In this document: positions 56,686 through 64,000 of the stretch, piece after piece
Position numbering within the stretch: position 1 is the first letter of the stretch
Layout of the letters: every line of letters starts with the position of its first letter
Assembly (NCBI GenBank): GCA_045658225.1
Contig: JAZOUO010000068.1
Location: 1-64,000, forward strand
Reading direction: 5' to 3'
DNA: 64,000 bases
Source of the DNA: SVTX01 sp045658225
GTDB lineage: Bacteria; Bacillota; Clostridia; Oscillospirales; CAG-272
Program-made: the position numbers and the translations under genes
The notes under the pieces: generated by a model
Told to the model about the DNA's origin: nothing
The model's input: the letters and a program-made list of their open reading frames with translations, nothing else
Database searches by the model: none

Positions 56686-58998
56686 ATGGCAAATTTGGTA
56701 ATAGTGGAGTCACCCTCAAAGGCAAGTACAATAAAAGGGTATCTCGGCTCAAACTACAAGGTAATCGCATCAAAGGGACATGTAAGAGATCTTCCCAAGT
56801 CCACGCTGGGCGTTGACATTGAGAACAACTTTGATACGCACTACATCAATATCAGAGGCAAAGGAGATCTTATAAAGGAGATAAAGAAGGAAGCCAAGGC
56901 GGCGAACAAAGTATTTCTTGCAACCGACCCTGACCGCGAAGGAGAAGCGATCTCGTGGCATCTTGCAACAGCTCTCGGAATTCCCGTTGAGAAGACGCTG
57001 AGAGTCACGTTTAACGAGATTACAAAGACGGCGGTAAAGGCGGCTATAAAGTCCCCAAGACAGATAGATATGAGTCTTGTTGACGCTCAGCAGGCAAGAA
57101 GAATACTTGACAGAATAATGGGATATAAGATATCTCCTATTCTTTGGAAGGCTGTTAAAAGTGGTCTTTCTGCAGGACGTGTTCAGTCTGTTGCGACACG
57201 AATAATCGTTGAAAGAGAAGAAGAAATAAAGAACTTTGTTCCGGAGGAATACTGGACTATTGATGCAACTCTGCTCTCCAGCGATGGCAAGCCCTTTGCT
57301 GTAAGATTTTACGGTGACAAGTCAGGCAAGATAGTGCCCGCATCAGAGACTGAGGCTATGAAGATAGTAAATGCCGTTGAGGGCAAGAAATTTACCGTTG
57401 AGTCTATCAAGCGCTCCTCGCGCCGCAAGCTCCCCGCGCCCCCCTTTACCACATCGACACTTCAACAGGAGGCGTCAAGACACCTCGGATTCCAGTCTCA
57501 GCGTATTATGCGCGTAGCGCAGGAGCTTTACGAGGGTATAAATCTTGGAGCAGAGAATGGTGGTATGCAGGGTCTTATAACCTATATGCGTACCGACTCG
57601 CTCAGAGTTTCCGCAGAGGCTCAGGATGCGGCAAGAGAGTTTATTCTTGAGAGATACGGTGAGGAATACAACACCGAGACACCCAGAGTATATAAGGCAA
57701 AATCAGGCGCACAGGACGCTCACGAGGCGATCCGTCCTGTAAAGGTAGCGCTTGAGCCTGCAAAGATAAAGAGCTATCTTACAAGCGATCAGTATAAGAT
57801 CTACAAGCTTATATGGGAAAGATTTATCGCAAGCCAGATGGAAAGTGCGACACTTGCAACTCTGACCGTGGACTTTGAAAATTCGGGATATATCTTCCGT
57901 ACAGGCGGATACACCGTGACCTTCCCCGGCTATATGGCGCTTTACGTTGAGTCCGAGGACGAGACGCACAAGGACGAGCACGACAATCAGAAGGATATAA
58001 AGCTCCCCGATCTTCACGAAAACGAAAAGCTCGATTCCGAGTCGATAGATCCCACAAAGCATTTTACCGAAGCCCCCCCGAGATATAACGAGGCATCGCT
58101 CATCAAGTTCCTTGAGGAGAAGGGAATTGGAAGACCGAGTACCTATACCCCCATTATCACGACCATAGTTTCGAGAAACTACGTAAAGCGTGACGGCAAG
58201 GCGCTTGTTCCCACACCTCTTGGTGAAATCACTACAAAGATAATGAGAGATCATTTCGCTTACGTCGTTGACTACAAGTTCACGGCGGATATGGAAACTG
58301 ACCTTGACCGCATAGAAAAATCCGAGTGTCCTATGCAGGACGTTCTCTGTGACTTCTGGAAGGATTTTGAGGTGACACTCAAAAAGGCAGAGGAGAGCCT
58401 TGCTGACGCGAGCATTGAGGTTCCCGTTGAGGAGACCGACATCATCTGCGACAAGTGCGGCGCAAAGATGGTAGTAAAGAACGGTAGATTCGGCAAGTTT
58501 GCAGCTTGCCCCAACTACCCTCAGTGCAGAAACACAAAGCCTCTCGTGAAGGTGACTGAAGAGCCCGAGGAGCTTGAGGAGAACGAGGAAAAGGTTGAAA
58601 AGAGCGCGCAGAAAAAGACTGTAGTTGCAGATTTCAAGTGTGAAAAGTGTGGTTCTGATATGGTTCTTCGCACAGGTAGATACGGAAGCTTCTACGCTTG
58701 TGTCAACTATCCCACGTGTAAGACTACAAAGCCCAGAACTAAGGATATCGGTGTCAACTGTCCCAAGTGCAATTCCAAGGTCGTACAGAAATACGGCAAG
58801 AATAAGAGCGTTTTCTATAGCTGTGAAAGATATCCCGAGTGTGATTTCTCGTCCTGGGATATGCCCACGGATGAAAAATGCCCCGACTGCGGAAATGTTC
58901 TTTTCAGAAAGAAGGGCAAGGCGCTGCTTGTTTGCAACAAGCAGGGCTGCGGATTTACAAAGACTGCTACTGATAACATTCCCGACGAAAACTTTTAA
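56686..58998 (+). CDS. topA: DNA topoisomerase I (type IA)
   Basis: A 770-residue enzyme that relaxes negative supercoils. Toprim VIVESPSKASTIKGYLG with acidic DPDREGEAISWHL; active Tyr in QGLITYMRTDSLR; AHEAIRPV. Four C-terminal Cys4 zinc ribbons are visible: CDKCGAKM..ACPNYPQC, CEKCGSDM..ACVNYPTC, CPKCNSK..SCERYPEC and CPDCGNV..CNKQGC. Long linker between the third and fourth ribbons. AAAGGA precedes ATG by about 12 bases. Confidence 0.98.
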   Translation: MANLVIVESPSKASTIKGYLGSNYKVIASKGHVRDLPKSTLGVDIENNFDTHYINIRGKGDLIKEIKKEAKAANKVFLATDPDREGEAISWHLATALGIPVEKTLRVTFNEITKTAVKAAIKSPRQIDMSLVDAQQARRILDRIMGYKISPILWKAVKSGLSAGRVQSVATRIIVEREEEIKNFVPEEYWTIDATLLSSDGKPFAVRFYGDKSGKIVPASETEAMKIVNAVEGKKFTVESIKRSSRRKLPAPPFTTSTLQQEASRHLGFQSQRIMRVAQELYEGINLGAENGGMQGLITYMRTDSLRVSAEAQDAAREFILERYGEEYNTETPRVYKAKSGAQDAHEAIRPVKVALEPAKIKSYLTSDQYKIYKLIWERFIASQMESATLATLTVDFENSGYIFRTGGYTVTFPGYMALYVESEDETHKDEHDNQKDIKLPDLHENEKLDSESIDPTKHFTEAPPRYNEASLIKFLEEKGIGRPSTYTPIITTIVSRNYVKRDGKALVPTPLGEITTKIMRDHFAYVVDYKFTADMETDLDRIEKSECPMQDVLCDFWKDFEVTLKKAEESLADASIEVPVEETDIICDKCGAKMVVKNGRFGKFAACPNYPQCRNTKPLVKVTEEPEELEENEEKVEKSAQKKTVVADFKCEKCGSDMVLRTGRYGSFYACVNYPTCKTTKPRTKDIGVNCPKCNSKVVQKYGKNKSVFYSCERYPECDFSSWDMPTDEKCPDCGNVLFRKKGKALLVCNKQGCGFTKTATDNIPDENF

Positions 58999-59006
58999 GG
59001 TTAAAA

Positions 59007-60386
59007 ATGGATAAGATAATAAACATATACGGCGCAGGACTTGCAGGCTGCGAGGCGGCTTGGCAGGTGGCAGAGCGGGGAGTAAAGGTGAAGCTTTACG
59101 AGATGAAGCCTCAAAAATACACTCCCGCACACCACTCCGAGAATTTTGCCGAGCTTGTATGCTCAAATTCTTTGCGTTCTGACAGAGTGACTAATGCGGT
59201 AGGACTTCTCAAGGAAGAGCTTTTGCGTATGGACTCGCTCATAATGGAGGCGGCGTATGCAACAAGAGTTCCCGCAGGCTCGGCGCTTGCGGTGGACAGA
59301 GACCTGTTCTCGCAGTATATTACGGATAAGATAAAAAATCATCCCAATATTGAAGTAATAGAGCAAGAAGTAAGCGGAGTTGAGGACGGAGTAGTGACCA
59401 TTATCGCTACCGGTCCTCTCACCAGCGAGCCTATGGCGGAGTATATACAGAATACTTTGGGCTGCAAGGGACTTCATTTCTTTGACGCTGCAGCACCCAT
59501 AGTGGACGCGTCCAGTTTGAATATGGATATAGTGTATGCCGCTTCCCGCTACGATAAGGGCGACGCGGACTATCTCAACTGTCCTATGAACCGTGAGCAG
59601 TATGATGCGTTCTACAATGCGCTAATAACCGCCAAGGAAGCCGAGCTCAAGGAATTTGACCGCGAGTCTCAAAAGGATTTGAAGGTATTTGAGGGTTGTA
59701 TGCCCGTTGAGGTAATGGCTAAAAGAGGATATGACACTCTTCGTTACGGACCGCTCAAGCCCGTAGGACTTGTGGACAAGCGCACGGGTGAGGACTCGTA
59801 TGCCGTCGTTCAGCTTCGTCGCGAAAATGCGGAGGGAACTATGTATAACCTCGTGGGATTTCAGACTCATCTGACATTCCCGGAGCAAAAGAGAGTTTTC
59901 GGTATGATTCCCGGACTTGAGAACGCGGAATTTCTGCGCTACGGAATAATGCACAGAAACACTTATCTTGACTCTCCCGGTATGCTTGCGGCAGATTATT
60001 CAATGATAAGCAATCCCGACGTATTCTTTGCGGGACAGATGACTGGAGTTGAGGGTTATATTGAGTCGGCCGGCTCGGGCTTTGTTGCGGGAGTTAACGC
60101 CGCCAGACGAGTTCTCGGCGAGGAGAGCGTGATATTCCCCGCGACCATGATGATAGGTGCGATGGCGAGATATATAAGTACGGGAAACATGAGCGGAAAT
60201 TTCGTTCCTATGAATGCGAACTTTGGCATTATCGAGCCGCTTGGCAGAAAAATAAAGGGAGGCAAGGTCGCAAAATACGAGGTCGTGGCAGCGAGAGCGC
60301 TTGACACGCTTCCCGAATACGCGCAGAAAATAGGCGCGCAGAATTATAAAAAGTATATTCCCGAGCAAGACGGGGATAAAGAATAA
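59007..60386 (+). CDS. trmFO: tRNA (uracil-54-C5) methyltransferase TrmFO
   Basis: A 459-residue folate/FAD-dependent methyltransferase that makes ribothymidine at tRNA position 54. NAD/FAD-binding INIYGAGLAGCEAAWQ, active region ELVCSNSLRSDRVTNAVGLLKEEL with catalytic Cys53, LTFPEQKRVFGMIPGLENAEFLRYG and GQMTGVEGYIESAGSGFVAG. Follows topA by 8 bases, the standard Bacillota order. Confidence 0.97.
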   Translation: MDKIINIYGAGLAGCEAAWQVAERGVKVKLYEMKPQKYTPAHHSENFAELVCSNSLRSDRVTNAVGLLKEELLRMDSLIMEAAYATRVPAGSALAVDRDLFSQYITDKIKNHPNIEVIEQEVSGVEDGVVTIIATGPLTSEPMAEYIQNTLGCKGLHFFDAAAPIVDASSLNMDIVYAASRYDKGDADYLNCPMNREQYDAFYNALITAKEAELKEFDRESQKDLKVFEGCMPVEVMAKRGYDTLRYGPLKPVGLVDKRTGEDSYAVVQLRRENAEGTMYNLVGFQTHLTFPEQKRVFGMIPGLENAEFLRYGIMHRNTYLDSPGMLAADYSMISNPDVFFAGQMTGVEGYIESAGSGFVAGVNAARRVLGEESVIFPATMMIGAMARYISTGNMSGNFVPMNANFGIIEPLGRKIKGGKVAKYEVVAARALDTLPEYAQKIGAQNYKKYIPEQDGDKE

Positions 60387-60418
60387 AAGCCACATTTGGC
60401 GGAAAGGCAAGGCAATAT

Positions 60419-61138
60419 ATGAGTGTTAGTCCGTTTGGCAAGGATAGACTTGAGGGAACAACAGGACATGATTTTGGAGACAAGATGCTTTTGCAGAAGG
60501 CCCTGACTCATTCCTCATACTCAAACGAGTCCGGCGCTCGCAACCATCATCTGCTCTGTAATGAGAGACTTGAGTTTTTAGGCGACAGCGTGCTGTCGGT
60601 AATTACAAGTAAATATTTGTATGAGACCTTTCCCGATTCTCCCGAGGGTGAGCTTACGAGAATGAGGGCCGAGCTTGTATGCGAGAGGGCGCTTTCGTCC
60701 TATGCGCAGAAAATCCAGCTTGGTCAGTACATATTACTCGGCATCGGCGAAGAAAAGAATAACGGCAGAGAGAGAAAGTCCATTCTCGCGGACGCCTTTG
60801 AGGCGCTTATCGCGGCGATTTATCTGGATTCGGGCGAGGACGGCTTCGATAACGTAAGAAAGTTCCTTTTGCCCTTTATTCAGGACGAGATAAAGAGTCT
60901 CGGCAAGACAGGCTTTTCGGCTGATCCCAAAACTGCGCTTCAGCAGTTCGTTCAGCAGGCGGAGGGAGATTTCCTTGAATACGTTATCGTTGCGCAGAGC
61001 GGTCCCGATCACATGAAGGAATTTTTTGTTGAGGCAAGACTTAATTCTAACGTGATTGGCAGAGGAAAGGGACGCTCCAAGCGAGAGGCGGAGCAAGCCG
61101 CCGCGCGTGAGGCGTTGGCTCTTTTCAACGTAGAATAA
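60419..61138 (+). CDS. rnc: Ribonuclease III
   Basis: A 239-residue double-strand RNase. RNase III domain with ALTHSSYSNES, NERLEFLGDSVLSVI and ILADAFEALIAAIYLDSG, then a C-terminal dsRBD with PKTALQQFVQQAEGD and GRGKGRSKREAEQAAAREAL. Works together with Mini-III (mrnC) elsewhere in the window. It ends 2 bases before the radical SAM gene. Confidence 0.97.
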   Translation: MSVSPFGKDRLEGTTGHDFGDKMLLQKALTHSSYSNESGARNHHLLCNERLEFLGDSVLSVITSKYLYETFPDSPEGELTRMRAELVCERALSSYAQKIQLGQYILLGIGEEKNNGRERKSILADAFEALIAAIYLDSGEDGFDNVRKFLLPFIQDEIKSLGKTGFSADPKTALQQFVQQAEGDFLEYVIVAQSGPDHMKEFFVEARLNSNVIGRGKGRSKREAEQAAAREALALFNVE

Positions 61139-61140
61139 TT

Positions 61141-62178
61141 ATGCTGAGCAAAAGAAAAAATCACAGAAATATTCCCATATTCATACCCCACCTTGGATGT
61201 CCGAATATGTGCGTGTTTTGCAATCAACGCTCAATATCGGGAAAGACCTGTTTTGATCGCGAAAGTGTCAGGCTCGAGATAGAAATCGCCTTGTCCACTA
61301 TACCGCGCGACTGCGAGGTAGAGATCGCGTATTTCGGCGGCTCGTTTACGGGAATTGACCGTGAGCTGATGATATATTTACTTGATACAGCGCAATCCTT
61401 TGTAAATCGTGACGATGGCTATGCACGCGTGACAGGCATAAGAATGTCCACCCGCCCCGACTATATAAGTCAGGAGATACTTGATATTCTGTCGCGTTAT
61501 ACGGTGAGCGCCATAGAGCTTGGGCTTCAGAGTATGGACGACGGTGTGCTTGCTCTCTCGAAAAGAGGGCACAATGCGGCGCAGGCGGAGACTGCGTGCA
61601 AAATGATAGTAGAACGCGGATATCAGCTTGTCGGACAGATGATGATAGGTCTGCCGGGGTCAACACTTGAGAGTGAGATATATACCGCAGAGAAAATATG
61701 TTCTCTTGGAGCTGTGGGCGCGAGAATTTATCCCACGGTGGTGTTTTACGACACCGAGCTTGCGCAGATGGCAGAGCGCGGAGAGTACGGTATGCTTGAG
61801 CTTGAGAATGCTATATGTCGCTCGGCAAGAGTGCTTGAGATTTTTGAGGAGCACGGAGTGGACTGTATAAGAATAGGTCTTTGCGCGTCGGAAAATCTTT
61901 CGAACGAGTCCTGCGTTATGGGCGGAGCAAATCACCCCGCACTCGGCGAGCTTGTGCTTGGTGAGTATTTACTCTCAAAAATGTGTGGACTTATAGATAG
62001 CTTTGGTGCAGAGACGAGCGGACGTATTGCTCTGTTCTGTGTGCCGCGAGGAAAAGTCTCGGCGTGTATAGGACAAAAGGGCAAAAACAGAGAAAAGCTC
62101 AAACAAATATATAAATTTAAGCAGATAATTATAAAAGAGGGCGACGTGGAAACTGTCACTCTCGAAGGTATAGACTAA
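61141..62178 (+). CDS. Radical SAM protein (Elp3/HemN-like group)
   Basis: A 345-residue radical SAM enzyme. The 4Fe-4S motif is in HLGCPNMCVFCNQR, that is C-x3-C-x2-C. Following motifs: EIAYFGGSFTG, GIRMSTRPDYIS, ELGLQSMDDGVLALSKRGHN, GYQLVGQMMIGLPGST and ARIYPTVVF. This group is named in Clostridia between rnc and smc but its substrate is not established; tRNA modification is a plausible inference because of the Elp3-like layout. No acetyltransferase domain is present. Follows rnc by 2 bases and precedes smc by 32. Confidence 0.88.
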   Translation: MLSKRKNHRNIPIFIPHLGCPNMCVFCNQRSISGKTCFDRESVRLEIEIALSTIPRDCEVEIAYFGGSFTGIDRELMIYLLDTAQSFVNRDDGYARVTGIRMSTRPDYISQEILDILSRYTVSAIELGLQSMDDGVLALSKRGHNAAQAETACKMIVERGYQLVGQMMIGLPGSTLESEIYTAEKICSLGAVGARIYPTVVFYDTELAQMAERGEYGMLELENAICRSARVLEIFEEHGVDCIRIGLCASENLSNESCVMGGANHPALGELVLGEYLLSKMCGLIDSFGAETSGRIALFCVPRGKVSACIGQKGKNREKLKQIYKFKQIIIKEGDVETVTLEGID

Positions 62179-62210
62179 AGACTCGGACATCGAGAAAGGA
62201 AGGGCAATAG

Positions 62211-64000
62211 ATGTATCTTAAATCAATAGAACTTCAAGGATTTAAGTCGTTTCCCGATAAAACAAAGCTTGTATTTGACTCGCAGGGCGAGGATATGTCC
62301 TCGGGCGTTACGGTCATAGTTGGCCCTAACGGAAGCGGAAAGTCGAATATAGCTGACGCTATGCGTTGGGTTTTGGGTGAAATATCCTCAAAAACTCTGC
62401 GTTCAACAAAAATGGAGGACGTGATTTTCGGCGGTGCGGACAGCCGCAGACCTATGGGCTTTGCCGAGGTCTCTGTCACGTTTGACAACACTGACGAAAA
62501 CAATAGACTTGATTGCCCCTACGACGAGGTGACCGTCACAAGACGTTATTTCCGCGCGGGGGAGAGTGAATATTATATCAACCGCCGTCCTGTAAGACTC
62601 CGCGACATATACGAGCTGTTTATGAACACGGGTATTGGCCGTGATGGATATTCCATTATCGGTCAGGGACGAATTGCCGAGATGGTGTCACGTAAGAGCG
62701 ACGAGCGCCGCGGAATCTTCGAGGACGCGTCGGGTATTGCAAAGTACAGACACAAGAAAAACGAGGCGGAGAGAAAGCTTGCGCAGACCGAGGACAATAT
62801 GACGCGTGTGAATGACGTCTTTGTCGAGGTCGAGTCACAGGTAGGCCCTCTTGAGCGCGAGGCAGGCAAGGCGAAGCGCGCAATAGAGCTTATGGATGCA
62901 AAGAAAAAGGTGGACGTCAGCCTTTGGCTGTTTGATACCGAAAAGCTCCGCACGGACATAAGTGTAGCCGAGGATGCACTTCGTCATTCGTCGTTCGACT
63001 TGAAGAACGCCGAGGACTCAATGCAGTCTCTTGATGCGCGCTCCGCAAAGCTTTTTGATGCGTCGCAGAGCGGTAAGATCGCATCATCACAGGTTCTCTC
63101 CGAAATACGCGACGTCACAAACAGAATACACACGCTTGACAGTGAATTCAGAGTCAGCGAGAGCAATATTGCGCACGCGGGCGAGCTTATGCAGAATGCA
63201 GAGCAGTCGCGTGAGTCCTTCAAAAAGACACTTGCCGACGAAAAAGTAAAGGCAGAGGCTCAAAAGGGCAGAATATCCGAGCTTGAGGGCTCACTTGATG
63301 ACTGGAATACAAAGCTTGAAGCCGCAGATGACAGTATCTTTGAGCAGAAGTGCAAAATTGCCCAGCTTGATAAAGATATAGACACCGCATTCGCGGACAG
63401 CAAGGCAGCAGAGGAGGTTGCAACCGATATCAAGGTCAGAATCTCTGTGCTTGAAAATGCCCGATCCAGCGGAAGCGACAGAAATGCAAGTATTCTAGTA
63501 GATATTGAGGGATACGAGCAGATACACACCCGTCTTGAGAGAGATAGAGGAGCGGCAGAAAAGACTGTTGCGGATTACGATAAGGCAATAGCAGAGACTG
63601 ACAGTGAGGTTGCCACAGAAGACCAAAAGCTCACCGCTGCAAATAACACTTATGGCGAGATTTACGAGCAGATAAACGGCAAGAAGCTCAGACGCGACTC
63701 CGCGCTCCAGAGAGTGTCCACCATAAAGGCTATGGAGGAGCAGTTTGAGGGATATGCAAATAGTGTTCGCTACGTAATGAACGGATACTCCGAGGGTAAG
63801 ATTACCGATATGCGCGGAAATATCTGCGGTAAGATTTACGGACCTCTTTCAAAGGTCATTTCGGTAGAGTCCAAGTTTATCACGGCGATTGAGGTTGCAC
63901 TTGGCGCAAATCTCCAGAATATCGTGGTTGAGGATGAGGACACCGCAAAGGCGGCTATGTATTACCTCAAGCGCGGTCAGGCGGGACGTGCAACATTCTT
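62211..64000 (+). CDS. smc: Chromosome partition protein Smc, 5' part
   Basis: The first 596 codons of SMC, cut by the window edge. Start ATG 62211 with AAAGGAAGGG upstream. N-terminal head: MYLKSIELQGFKSFPDKTK with Walker A GPNGSGKSN (residues 38-46); IFGGADSRRP; RDGYSIIGQGRIAEMVSRKSDERR; then the first long coiled coil from about 170 to 500, and the start of the hinge (YGPLSKVISVESKFITAIEVALGANLQN). Head domain signature and Walker B lie beyond the window. Partner of ScpA/ScpB encoded at 45.7-47.2 kb. Confidence 0.97.
   Translation, partial: MYLKSIELQGFKSFPDKTKLVFDSQGEDMSSGVTVIVGPNGSGKSNIADAMRWVLGEISSKTLRSTKMEDVIFGGADSRRPMGFAEVSVTFDNTDENNRLDCPYDEVTVTRRYFRAGESEYYINRRPVRLRDIYELFMNTGIGRDGYSIIGQGRIAEMVSRKSDERRGIFEDASGIAKYRHKKNEAERKLAQTEDNMTRVNDVFVEVESQVGPLEREAGKAKRAIELMDAKKKVDVSLWLFDTEKLRTDISVAEDALRHSSFDLKNAEDSMQSLDARSAKLFDASQSGKIASSQVLSEIRDVTNRIHTLDSEFRVSESNIAHAGELMQNAEQSRESFKKTLADEKVKAEAQKGRISELEGSLDDWNTKLEAADDSIFEQKCKIAQLDKDIDTAFADSKAAEEVATDIKVRISVLENARSSGSDRNASILVDIEGYEQIHTRLERDRGAAEKTVADYDKAIAETDSEVATEDQKLTAANNTYGEIYEQINGKKLRRDSALQRVSTIKAMEEQFEGYANSVRYVMNGYSEGKITDMRGNICGKIYGPLSKVISVESKFITAIEVALGANLQNIVVEDEDTAKAAMYYLKRGQAGRATF

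Noticed and set aside
57703..59166. 487-residue open frame antisense to topA
   Set aside because: Shadow of topA; no start signal and no family resemblance.

Overview
The window looks like chromosomal DNA of an anaerobic, low-to-mid G+C, probably gut-dwelling Clostridia member (Bacillota). The evidence is sporulation genes (spo0A, spoVT, a GerW/YtfJ gene, a DacF-type carboxypeptidase), Gram-positive gene order (infC-rpmI-rplT; dprA-topA-trmFO; rnc-smc; scpA-scpB), strong AGGAGG-type ribosome binding sites, lipobox lipoproteins and consensus sigma-A promoters with 17-bp spacers. I see no tRNA or rRNA genes, no CRISPR array, no insertion sequence and no prophage. Species cannot be named from this sequence alone.

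Layout. 1-3.7 kb: the tail of an unknown gene, then a four-gene cassette (small Cys-rich membrane protein, ABC ATPase, FtsX-type permease with a His-rich extracellular loop, lipoprotein with a DUF3299-like fold) that looks like a metal-handling system. 3.7-11.8 kb: an ABC-F ATPase, a GpsA-like dehydrogenase, and a trkA-trkH-tmk-CHAP protein unit. 11.8-20.2 kb: an L-fucose region with an ABC sugar importer, fucI, an AraC-type regulator, fucU and a YgjV-family membrane protein, but no fuculokinase or aldolase. 20.2-24.4 kb: spoVT, an unknown anchored secreted protein, and an OadB/OadG-like sodium-pump pair preceded by a yybP-ykoY-type riboswitch with an intrinsic terminator. 24.5-29.1 kb: an ACT/UPF0210/PHP unit and a DUF1836-mrnC-cyclophilin unit. 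29.2-35.6 kb: asnS, recA-recX, an M32 carboxypeptidase and asd. 36-41.4 kb: a 1396-residue modular lipoprotein with seven 41-residue Cys repeats, and a HAD phosphatase.

41.4-52.4 kb: spo0A, then a ten-gene leftward housekeeping run (lon, ysxC, lysA, M50 protease, scpA, scpB, DUF2953, gerW, dacF, rluB) ending in a clean terminator. 52.4-64 kb: a candidate small RNA, the infC-rpmI-rplT operon with an L20-type leader and an apparent ATA start codon on infC, then an rRNA/tRNA methylase, dprA, topA, trmFO, rnc, a radical SAM enzyme and the 5' two-thirds or so of smc, cut by the window edge in its hinge.

The genes mostly serve housekeeping. The parts most worth follow-up are the metal-cassette at the left end, the riboswitch-controlled OadB unit, the candidate small RNA upstream of lon, and the tandem-Cys lipoprotein. 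Promoter, terminator and start-site calls come from reading the sequence by eye. Family calls come from recognised motifs, not from database searches.
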